A stretch of 36,093 nt of DNA. Origin: Microbacterium sp. p3-SID336 (GTDB taxonomy: Bacteria; Actinomycetota; Actinomycetes; Actinomycetales; Microbacteriaceae). The notes beneath the pieces are model-generated. The model saw nothing but the letters and a program-made list of their open reading frames with translations, made no database searches and was not told the DNA's origin. How positions within the stretch are numbered: position 1 is the stretch's first letter; each line of letters begins with the position of its first letter. The DNA is taken from contig NZ_JALXPE010000041.1 in NCBI RefSeq assembly GCF_025143365.1, forward strand, positions 1 through 36,093, written 5' to 3'. Positions 8,045 to 14,434 of the stretch are shown here, one piece after another. The translations under genes were made by a program, and so were the position numbers.

Positions 8045-10072
8045 ATGCCGCAGACTCCCCGTGACCCGTACGAGGATCTGCCCTATGCCGACGAGCCGTG
8101 GGGCGACGGCTGGGAGCCGACCGAGGCCCCCGAGCCGATGGACTGGGAGCCGCAGGGCGCGGGCTTCGAGCCGCCGCTCGACTGGGGTCCCGGCCCCGCG
8201 ACGCCGGTGTCCGGAACGCGCGCGCCGACCTCGCCGACGGTCCGGCGAGCCGCCCCGAGCCGCTTCGCCACCGCCCGCGAGGCGCTGCACACGGTGTTCG
8301 GCTACGACGACTTCCGCGGCGATCAGGCCGCGATCGTCGAGCAGGTGATCGGCGGCGGCGACGCGGTCGTGCTGATGCCGACGGGCGGCGGCAAAAGCAT
8401 CACGTACCAGGTGCCCGCGCTCGTGCGGGAGGGCACCGGGCTCGTCATCAGTCCGCTCATCGCGCTCATGCACGACCAGGTCGACGCGCTGCGTGCCAAC
8501 GGCGTGCAGGCCGCGTACCTGAACTCGACGCAGTCGATCGACGAGCGTCGCGACGTGGAGCGCGCGTACGTCGCCGGCGAGCTCGACCTCCTCTACGTCG
8601 CACCGGAGCGCCTCTCGAACGCGAACACCACGGCGCTGCTGCAGCGCGGCACGCTCAGCGTGATCGCGATCGACGAGGCGCACTGCGTGTCCCAGTGGGG
8701 TCACGACTTCCGGCCCGACTACCTGGCGCTGGGCGACCTGGGCGAGCGCTTCCCCGGCGTGCCGCGCATGGCGCTCACCGCGACCGCCACCAGGGCCACG
8801 CACAAGGAGCTCACCGAGCGGCTGCACCTCGACGCGGCGCAGCACTTCGTGGCGAGCTTCGACCGCCCCAACATCCAGTACCGCATCGTCCCGAAGGTCG
8901 ATCCCCGCAAGCAGCTCGTGCAGTTCATCCGCTCGCAGCCCGAGGGCGCGGCCGGCATCGTCTACGCGCTCAGCCGCAAGTCGGTCGAGCAGACGGCGAC
9001 GTACCTGGCGGCGCAGGGCCTCGACGCGCTGCCGTATCACGCCGGGCTGCCGTCCGAGGTGCGCGCGGCGAACCAATCGCGCTTCCTGCGGGAGGACGGC
9101 GTGGTCATGGTCGCCACGATCGCGTTCGGCATGGGCATCGACAAGCCCGACGTGCGCTTCGTCGCGCACATCGACCTGCCGAAGTCGGTCGAGGGCTACT
9201 ACCAGGAGACGGGTCGTGCCGGCCGCGACGGCGAGGCGTCGGTGGCCTGGATGGCGTACGGGCTCGGCGACGTCGTGCAGCAGCGCCGCCTGATCGACCA
9301 GAGCCCCGGCGACCGCACGTTCAAGATGCGGATGGGTCAGCACCTCGACGCGATGCTGGCGCTGTGCGAGACGGTGGAGTGCCGCCGCCAGAACCTGCTG
9401 GCGTACTTCGGCCAGGAGTCGCAGCCGTGCGGCAATTGCGACACCTGCCTCGACGACACCGCGACGTTCGACGGGCTGATCCCGGCGCAGAAGCTGCTCT
9501 CCACGATCGTGCGGCTGAAGCGCGAGCGCAATCAGGCGTTCGGCGCGGGCCACCTGATCGACATCCTGCGCGGCGCCTCGACCGAACGCATCCGCCAGCA
9601 GGGGCATGACGCCCTGGCCACGTACGGCATCGGCGCCGACCTCTCCGACCAGGACTGGCGCAGTGTGGTGCGGCAGCTGCTCGCCCGCGGGATCCTCGTG
9701 GCGCAGGGCGACTACGGCACGCTCGCGCCGGGGGAGCTGGCCGCGGGCGTGCTCCGCGGTGAGACGCCGGTACCGCTGCGGAAGGACACGATCGGCCGAC
9801 CGACCTCGGCGCCGCGGGCGCGCAAGGCCGGAGCCGCCGACACCCTCGACGCCGGGGACAGGCAGCTGTTCGAGGCGCTGCGCGCCTGGCGTGCCGAGAC
9901 CGCCAGGGAGCAGGGCGTCCCGGCGTACATCGTGTTCGGCGATGCGACGCTGCGGGCCCTCGCAGAGCACCGGCCGAGTTCGCCCGCCGACCTCGACGGG
10001 ATCACGGGCATCGGCGCCAAGAAGCGCGAGGCCTACGGCGAGGGTGTGCTGGCGGTCATCGCGTCGGCGTGA
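8045..10072 (+). CDS. recQ: ATP-dependent DNA helicase RecQ
   Basis: The 675-residue protein unwinds DNA 3' to 5' in recombination and replication repair. After an acidic, Pro-rich 75-residue extension come the two helicase lobes: Walker A MPTGGGKS with Lys117, DEAH at 210-213 followed by CVSQWGHDFRPDY (the RecQ aromatic loop), SAT-like LTATATRAT, and motif VI YYQETGRAGRDG. The zinc module has the cysteines of VECRR and PCGNCDTC. An RQC winged helix (about 480-560) and an HRDC domain (about 598-673, ending GITGIGAKKREAYGEGVLAVI) complete the full-length bacterial form. The ATG at 8045 is chosen over more upstream frame extension because a -10 box lies 6 nt before it and the extension has no domain likeness. 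Confidence 0.97.
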   Translation: MPQTPRDPYEDLPYADEPWGDGWEPTEAPEPMDWEPQGAGFEPPLDWGPGPATPVSGTRAPTSPTVRRAAPSRFATAREALHTVFGYDDFRGDQAAIVEQVIGGGDAVVLMPTGGGKSITYQVPALVREGTGLVISPLIALMHDQVDALRANGVQAAYLNSTQSIDERRDVERAYVAGELDLLYVAPERLSNANTTALLQRGTLSVIAIDEAHCVSQWGHDFRPDYLALGDLGERFPGVPRMALTATATRATHKELTERLHLDAAQHFVASFDRPNIQYRIVPKVDPRKQLVQFIRSQPEGAAGIVYALSRKSVEQTATYLAAQGLDALPYHAGLPSEVRAANQSRFLREDGVVMVATIAFGMGIDKPDVRFVAHIDLPKSVEGYYQETGRAGRDGEASVAWMAYGLGDVVQQRRLIDQSPGDRTFKMRMGQHLDAMLALCETVECRRQNLLAYFGQESQPCGNCDTCLDDTATFDGLIPAQKLLSTIVRLKRERNQAFGAGHLIDILRGASTERIRQQGHDALATYGIGADLSDQDWRSVVRQLLARGILVAQGDYGTLAPGELAAGVLRGETPVPLRKDTIGRPTSAPRARKAGAADTLDAGDRQLFEALRAWRAETAREQGVPAYIVFGDATLRALAEHRPSSPADLDGITGIGAKKREAYGEGVLAVIASA

Positions 10073-10080
10073 GCCGATCC

Positions 10081-10108
10081 TGTCGCGAGGCGACAACGCC
10101 CCCGGGGG
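10081..10108 (+). terminator. Possible recQ terminator hairpins
   Basis: TGTCGC-GAG-GCGACA (10081-10095) forms a tight 6-bp hairpin 8 nt after the recQ stop, followed at once by the palindrome CCCCCGGGGG (10099-10108). No T-run follows. A copy of the arm, TTGTCGC, recurs at 10158-10164, so an operator role is also possible. Confidence 0.3.
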
Positions 10109-10169
10109 ACACCCCCGCACGCTGTTGGAGGGTCGACACAGCGGAGTTCGCCCGGGTTTGTCGCACACC

Positions 10170-10175
10170 TACCAT
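10170..10175 (+). promoter_or_regulatory. Candidate -10 box TACCAT for acyl-CoA oxidase
   Basis: TACCAT fits TAnnnT and would give a 5' leader of about 25 nt holding the GGAGGA ribosome binding site (10197-10202), 5 nt before the ATG at 10208. The leader repeats CCATGGAGG twice (10172-10180 and 10193-10201). Confidence 0.35.
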
Positions 10176-10207
10176 GGAGGCACACCCAGACTCCATGGAG
10201 GAATGAC

Positions 10208-12271
10208 ATGGTCGACGCCGCCGTCCGCCCTTCGACGACACCTGACCCGCGCGAGAGCGCGACCACCCCGCAGATCGATGTCGCCCGCCTGAACGACGCC
10301 CTGATGGGCACGTGGGCCGACGTCCGCCGCGAGGCCCGCGAGATGATCAAGGACCCCGCCTTCTGGCGCAAGGACGAGCTCGGCAAGGACGAGCACCGCG
10401 AGCGCGTGCTCAGCCAGCTGCACCTGCTCGTGGAGAACAAGGCCGTGCACCGCGCCTTCCCCAAGGCGCTCGGCGGCGAGGAGAACAACGGCGGCAACAT
10501 CGCGGGCTTCGAAGAGCTCGTCGCGGCCGACCCGAGCCTGCAGATCAAGTCGGGCGTGCAGTGGGGACTGTTCGGCTCGGCGATCCTGCAGCTCGGCACG
10601 AAGGAGCACCACGAGAAGTGGCTGCCCGGCGTGATGGACCTCTCCATCCCCGGCGCCTTCGCGATGACCGAGATCGGACACGGCTCGGACGTCGCGGCGG
10701 TCGGCACCACCGCCACCTACGACCCGGCCACCGAGGAGTTCGTGATCCACACGCCGTTCCGCGGCGCGACCAAGGAGTACCTCGGCAACGCGGCCCTGCA
10801 CGGCATCGCGGCCACCGTCTTCGCGCAGCTCATCACGAACGGCGTCAACCACGGGGTGCACTGCTTCTACGTGCCGCTGCGCGGCGAGGACGGCGTGGAT
10901 CTCCCCGGCATCGGCCGTGAGGACGACGGTCTCAAGGGCGGCCTCAACGGCATCGACAACGGCCGGCTCTCCTTCGATCAGGTGCGCATCCCGCGCACGA
11001 ACCTGCTGAACCGCTACGGCGATGTCGCCGCCGACGGCACGTACTCCAGCGCGATCGACAGCCCGGGGCGCCGCTTCTTCACCATGCTCGGCACACTCGT
11101 GCAGGGGCGCGTGTCGCTCGACGGCGCGGCGTCGTGGGCGTCCGCGCTCGGCCTCTACATCGCCGTCACCTACGCCAGCCAGCGCCGCCAGTTCGACGGC
11201 GCGGACGGGCAGGAGGTCGTGCTGCTCGACTACGGCAAGCACCAGCGCCGCCTGCTCCCGCGGCTCGCGACCACGTACGCGCAGATCTTCGCGCACGACG
11301 AGTTCCTGCAGAAGTTCGACGGCGTGTTCTCCGGCCGCACCGACACCCCCGACGACCGGGAGGATCTGGAGACCCTCGCGGCGGCGCTCAAGCCGCTGTC
11401 GACCTGGCACGCGCTCGATACGCTGCAGGAGGCCCGCGAGGCCTGCGGCGGCGCCGGGTTCATGTTCGAGAACCGCCTGGTCGGACTGCGGCAGGACCTC
11501 GACATCTACGTCACGTTCGAGGGCGACAACAACGTGCTGCTGCAGCTCGTCGGCAAGCGCCTGCTGACCGACTACGCCAAGCAGTTCCAGGGCAAGGACG
11601 CGGCGGCCCTCGCCCGCTACGCCGTGGGCATGACCGCGGGCAAGGTGTTCCACGGCGCGGGGCTGCGTCAGCTCGGCCAGGCCGTGAGCGACTTCGGACA
11701 GGTCGCCCGCTCGGTCGAGCGGGGGCTGCGCGAGGAGCAGCAGCACGATCTGCTCGCCGGCCGCGTGCAGCAGATGGTGGCCGACATCGCCGGGCGACTG
11801 CGGGCCGGCGGCAAGGACAGGGCTCTCGGCGCTCGTCTGTTCAACGAGAACCAGGCGGAGCTGATCGAGGCCGCACGGGCGCACGGCGAGCTGCTGCAGT
11901 GGGAGGCGTTCACCGACGCCGTGCACGCCATGGACGACCCGGAGACCAAGAAGGTGATGACGTGGCTGCGCGACCTGTTCGGTCTGCAGCTCATCGAGAA
12001 GCACCTCGCCTGGCACCTCATCCACGGGCGCCTGTCGATGCAGCGCGCGGTAGCGGTGTCGAGCTACATCGACCGGCTGTGCGCGCGGCTCCGCCCGCAC
12101 GCGCTCGACCTCGTCGACGCGTTCGGCTACGAGCCGGAGCACGTGCGGGCGCCCATCGCGAGCGGTGCCGAGAAGCAGCGTCAGGACGAGGCCCGTGCGT
12201 ACTACGCCGACCTCGCCGCGTCCGGCGAGGCTCCGATCCTCGAGAAGACGCTGAAGAAGCAGAAGCGCTGA
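10208..12271 (+). CDS. Acyl-CoA oxidase (peroxisomal type, FAD-dependent)
   Basis: The 687-residue protein has the length and layout of the peroxisomal-type acyl-CoA oxidases found in actinobacteria, well above the roughly 380 residues of ordinary acyl-CoA dehydrogenases. It would oxidise acyl-CoA to trans-2-enoyl-CoA with oxygen as acceptor, making hydrogen peroxide, in fatty-acid beta-oxidation. Diagnostic parts are FAMTEIGHGSDVAAVGTTA (flavin/substrate loop), NGVNHGVHCFYVPLR, RVSLDGAASWASALGLYIAV, EACGGAGFMFENRL and the catalytic YVTFEGDNNVLLQ, in which Glu438 should be the base. A strong GGAGGA ribosome binding site lies 5 nt before the ATG. It stands alone and ends at a nested inverted repeat. 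Confidence 0.93.
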   Translation: MVDAAVRPSTTPDPRESATTPQIDVARLNDALMGTWADVRREAREMIKDPAFWRKDELGKDEHRERVLSQLHLLVENKAVHRAFPKALGGEENNGGNIAGFEELVAADPSLQIKSGVQWGLFGSAILQLGTKEHHEKWLPGVMDLSIPGAFAMTEIGHGSDVAAVGTTATYDPATEEFVIHTPFRGATKEYLGNAALHGIAATVFAQLITNGVNHGVHCFYVPLRGEDGVDLPGIGREDDGLKGGLNGIDNGRLSFDQVRIPRTNLLNRYGDVAADGTYSSAIDSPGRRFFTMLGTLVQGRVSLDGAASWASALGLYIAVTYASQRRQFDGADGQEVVLLDYGKHQRRLLPRLATTYAQIFAHDEFLQKFDGVFSGRTDTPDDREDLETLAAALKPLSTWHALDTLQEAREACGGAGFMFENRLVGLRQDLDIYVTFEGDNNVLLQLVGKRLLTDYAKQFQGKDAAALARYAVGMTAGKVFHGAGLRQLGQAVSDFGQVARSVERGLREEQQHDLLAGRVQQMVADIAGRLRAGGKDRALGARLFNENQAELIEAARAHGELLQWEAFTDAVHAMDDPETKKVMTWLRDLFGLQLIEKHLAWHLIHGRLSMQRAVAVSSYIDRLCARLRPHALDLVDAFGYEPEHVRAPIASGAEKQRQDEARAYYADLAASGEAPILEKTLKKQKR

Positions 12272-12280
12272 CGGTTCGCT

Positions 12281-12364
12281 GTTCACAACTCAGGAATCCC
12301 GCCCGGATCTTCGCGTTCCGGGCGGGATTCTGCGTTCAGGCCCCGGTTCTCCTGAGTTGTGAAC
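12281..12364. repeat. Long inverted repeat element, copy 2 (15-bp perfect arms)
   Basis: GTTCACAACTCAGGA (12281-12295) and its exact complement (12350-12364) are the same arms as in the element at 2584-2670, here separated by 54 nt. The centre is different and carries its own strong hairpin. The element begins 9 nt after the acyl-CoA oxidase stop. Confidence 0.85.
12294..12330 (+). terminator. GC-rich hairpin, probable acyl-CoA oxidase terminator
   Basis: GAATCCCGCCCGGA (12294-12307) and its exact complement (12317-12330) form a 14-bp stem with a 9-nt loop, nested inside the longer inverted repeat. Position and strength fit a factor-independent terminator, although only a TTC, not a T-run, ends it. 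It could stop transcription in both directions. Confidence 0.7.
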
Positions 12365-12447
12365 AGGTGGGGTCGCGAGGGAGTGGTGAGCGGGAGGTGC
12401 CGGCGGGGCGCGGGCCCCGTGTCGAGGCCGTTCATGGCGGCGCGGGA

Positions 12448-12453
12448 TAGTCT
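12448..12453 (+). promoter_or_regulatory. -10 box TAGTCT for the alcohol dehydrogenase gene
   Basis: TAGTCT fits TAnnnT and would start transcription about 20 nt before the ATG at 12480. A GAGGAG ribosome binding site (12470-12475) lies 4 nt before that ATG. Between the inverted repeat (ends 12364) and this box I see no other signal. Confidence 0.5.
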
Positions 12454-12479
12454 CGGCGGATACCGACCCGAGGAGCATC

Positions 12480-13526
12480 ATGTCGTCCGTCATCGCCTAC
12501 GCCGCCCCCGCCGAATCCGCCCCGCTCGAGAAGATCCGCATCGAGCGCCGGGAGCTGGGCCCCCACGACGTGCTGATCGACATCGCCTTCGCGGGCATCT
12601 GCCACTCCGACATCCACACGGTGCGCGGCGACTGGGGTGCGCAGCAGTACCCCCTCGCCCCGGGGCACGAGATCACGGGCACGGTCGCAGCCGTGGGCGC
12701 CGAGGTCAGCCGCCACGCGGTGGGCGACCGCGTCGGCGTGGGCTGCCTGGTGAACTCCTGCCGCGAGTGCGAGTACTGCCGGCGCGGAGACGAGCAGTTC
12801 TGCACGAAGGGCGCGATCGGCACCTACGGCGCCGTGGACCGCGACGGCACGATCACGCAGGGCGGGTACTCCGAGCAGGTCGTGGTGACGGAGGACTTCG
12901 TGCTGCGCATCCCGGACGCGCTGCCCCTGGACGCGGCGGCACCGCTGCTGTGCGCCGGCATCACCACGTACTCGCCGCTGCGGCACTGGAAGGTCGGCCC
13001 CGGCACGCGCGTCGCCGTGGTGGGTCTCGGCGGCCTCGGGCACATGGGCGTGCAGATCGCGCATGCGCTGGGCGCGGAGGTGACCGTGCTGTCGCAGAGC
13101 CTCGCGAAGAAGGACGACGGACTGCGGCTCGGCGCCGACCGCTACTTCGCGACGAGCGACCGGGAGACGTTCCGCGAGCTGCGCGGCTCGTTCGACCTGA
13201 TCCTCAACACCGTGAGCGCCGTGATCGACCTGCGCGCCTACCTCGGGCTGCTCGACGTGGACGGCACGATCGTGTGCGTCGGCGCCCCGGCGGAGGCGCT
13301 GGCGCTGAACGCGGGCTCGCTGATCGCCGGCCGCCGCTCGATCTCCGGGTCGAACATCGGCGGCATCCGCGAGACCCAGGAGATGCTCGACTTCTGCGCC
13401 GAGCACGGCATCGCCGCGAAGATCGAGGTCATTCCCGCCTCAGCGATCAACGAGGCCTACGAGCGCGTGCTCGCGTCGGACGTGCGCTACCGCTTCGTGA
13501 TCGACGCCTCGACGTTCGCCGAGTGA
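12480..13526 (+). CDS. Zinc-dependent NAD(P) alcohol dehydrogenase (YahK/cinnamyl type)
   Basis: The 348-residue medium-chain dehydrogenase resembles the cinnamyl-alcohol/YahK group, which reduces aldehydes with NADPH. Catalytic zinc ligands are Cys41 (GICHSDIH), His63-Glu64 (PGHE) and Cys158 ([10 protein letters not shown]). The structural zinc set is Cys94, Cys97, Cys100 and Cys108. The Rossmann loop is [11 protein letters not shown] (about 180-190), and [14 protein letters not shown] after strand 2, with Ser and Lys rather than Asp, favours NADP. Substrate unknown. It has its own promoter and is not overlapped by neighbours. Its stop codon is inside the first unit of a 23-bp tandem repeat, so the final residues TFAE may come from repeat DNA. 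Confidence 0.93.
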   Translation: MSSVIAYAAPAESAPLEKIRIERRELGPHDVLIDIAFAGICHSDIHTVRGDWGAQQYPLAPGHEITGTVAAVGAEVSRHAVGDRVGVGCLVNSCRECEYCRRGDEQFCTKGAIGTYGAVDRDGTITQGGYSEQVVVTEDFVLRIPDALPLDAAAPLLCAGITTYSPLRHWKVGPGTRVAVVGLGGLGHMGVQIAHALGAEVTVLSQSLAKKDDGLRLGADRYFATSDRETFRELRGSFDLILNTVSAVIDLRAYLGLLDVDGTIVCVGAPAEALALNAGSLIAGRRSISGSNIGGIRETQEMLDFCAEHGIAAKIEVIPASAINEAYERVLASDVRYRFVIDASTFAE

Positions 13527-13683
13527 GGCGCGTGCCGTTCGCGCCGTTCGCTGCGTGACGTTCGCGTCGTTCGCCGAGTGACGCCCGCCCCGCTCGCGGA
13601 GTGGCGCCCGCCCCGCTCGCCGAGTGGCGCCGGCCCGGCTCGACGCCTGGCGGCCGCCCGGCTCGCCGAGTGAGCCCCGCGCT
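13514..13683. repeat. Degenerate 23-bp tandem repeat starting on the adh stop codon
   Basis: Units of exactly 23 bp with the core GYTCGCCGAGTGR begin at 13514 (which holds the adh stop), 13569, 13592, 13615, 13638 and 13661. Between the first and second lies a 32-bp stretch made of shorter GTTCGC-led pieces (9, 14 and 9 bp). Because 23 is not a multiple of 3 the array is not coding. The remaining 49 bp up to tag hold only its promoter. Confidence 0.8.
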
Positions 13684-13720
13684 GTTCGCGGGCGCGGGCG
13701 GGAGCGTCGGTGGGGGCCGA

Positions 13721-13726
13721 TACGGT
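13721..13726 (+). promoter_or_regulatory. -10 box TACGGT, probably leaderless tag start
   Basis: TACGGT, then GAACGC, then the ATG at 13733. This is the same arrangement, and even the same 6-nt spacer, as at the histidine kinase gene. No Shine-Dalgarno sequence lies between. Confidence 0.5.
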
Positions 13727-13732
13727 GAACGC

Positions 13733-14311
13733 ATGACCTCTCTCCGCACGGGCCCGGACGCCCGCGTGCGCTGCGCCTGGGTGGGCGACGACGCCGAGTA
13801 CCGCCGCTATCACGACGAGGAGTGGGGCACGGCGCTCCACGGGGACCGCGCGCTGTTCGAGAAGATGGCGCTCGAGGGCTTCCAGGCCGGGCTGTCGTGG
13901 ATCACGATCCTGCGCAAGCGCCCCCGGTTCCGCGAGGTGTTCGCCGGGTTCGAGCCGGCCGCGGTCGCGGCGTTCGACGAGAGCGACGTGGAGCGGCTGA
14001 TGGCCGACCAGGGCATCATCCGCAATCGCGCGAAGATCGAGGCCACGATCGGCAACGCCCGCATCGTGCAGAGCATGGCAGATGGGGAGCTCGATGCGCT
14101 GATGTGGTCGTTCGCCCCGCCCCCTTCCGGCGTGCGACCGGCCTCGTTCGCCGAGGTCCCCGCGGTCACCCCCGCCTCGACCGCGTTGAGCAAGGAACTG
14201 CGACGCCGCGGGTTCCGTTTCGTCGGGCCCACCACGATGTACGCGCTGATGGAGTCGGCCGGAATGGTCGACGATCACATCGAGGGGTGCTGGCGCGCGG
14301 ACCCCCGGTGA
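13733..14311 (+). CDS. tag: DNA-3-methyladenine glycosylase I
   Basis: The 192-residue protein removes 3-methyladenine from alkylated DNA in base-excision repair. It matches the Tag family along its whole length: zinc ligands Cys14 (RCAW) and His27 (YHDEEWG) at the N-terminus and His182 and Cys186 (HIEGCW) at the C-terminus; the catalytic-region Glu48 in ALEGFQAGLSW; and GFRFVGPTTMYALMESAGMVDDH. E. coli Tag is 187 residues. The ATG at 13733 is chosen because Tag proteins begin a few residues before RCAW and because a -10 box stands 6 nt upstream. The frame is open further upstream only through the tandem repeat. Confidence 0.96.
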   Translation: MTSLRTGPDARVRCAWVGDDAEYRRYHDEEWGTALHGDRALFEKMALEGFQAGLSWITILRKRPRFREVFAGFEPAAVAAFDESDVERLMADQGIIRNRAKIEATIGNARIVQSMADGELDALMWSFAPPPSGVRPASFAEVPAVTPASTALSKELRRRGFRFVGPTTMYALMESAGMVDDHIEGCWRADPR

Positions 14312-14313
14312 CG

Positions 14314-14329
14314 TGGGGAGATCTCCCCA
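14314..14329. promoter_or_regulatory. 16-bp palindrome TGGGGAGATCTCCCCA, putative operator of the FN3-EccC operon
   Basis: This perfect palindrome lies right after tag and ends 24 nt before the -10 box at 14354. That puts it around -36 to -51, a typical activator position next to the -35 region. The same TGGGGA-N4-TCCCCA form recurs at 35718-35733 before the WXG100 gene at almost the same distance from its -10 box. Confidence 0.65.
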
Positions 14330-14353
14330 TCGAGCGATATTCTGCGACCCGGT

Positions 14354-14359
14354 TAGGAT
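14354..14359 (+). promoter_or_regulatory. -10 box TAGGAT of the FN3-EccC operon
   Basis: TAGGAT is followed by GAACGG and then a GTG at 14366, the same 6-nt spacing to a start codon seen at lytS-type kinase, recQ and tag. The transcription start is expected at about 14366, which would make the upstream ORF leaderless. No clear -35 box is visible, consistent with activation from the adjacent palindrome. Confidence 0.5.
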
Positions 14360-14365
14360 GAACGG

Positions 14366-14434
14366 GTGTTCCGTGGGCCTTCGTCCCGCGGTGGAGTCGG
14401 AGAGAACGCGACCCTGGGGGGGAACCGGGTATGA
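14366..14434 (+). CDS. Putative leaderless upstream ORF (22 codons) coupled to the FN3 gene
   Basis: A GTG 6 nt after the -10 box opens 22 codons (VFRGPSSRGGVGENATLGGN, then RV) ending in TGA at 14432-14434. That stop overlaps the ATG of the FN3 gene as ATGA. Such an overlap is the same coupling used at most junctions of this operon. The peptide itself shows no domain and may matter only for delivering ribosomes to the FN3 start, whose own upstream G-run is a poor ribosome binding site. Confidence 0.35.
   Translation: MFRGPSSRGGVGENATLGGNRV

Noticed and set aside
10099..10108. CCCCCGGGGG as an operator
   Set aside because: A 10-bp palindrome of only C and G is expected by chance in such DNA; kept only as part of a possible recQ terminator.
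14318..14323. The centre of the palindrome at 14314 being just a restriction-like site (AGATCT)
   Set aside because: The second copy has a different centre (CTTC) while the TGGGGA and TCCCCA arms and the promoter distance are kept, so the arms carry the signal.
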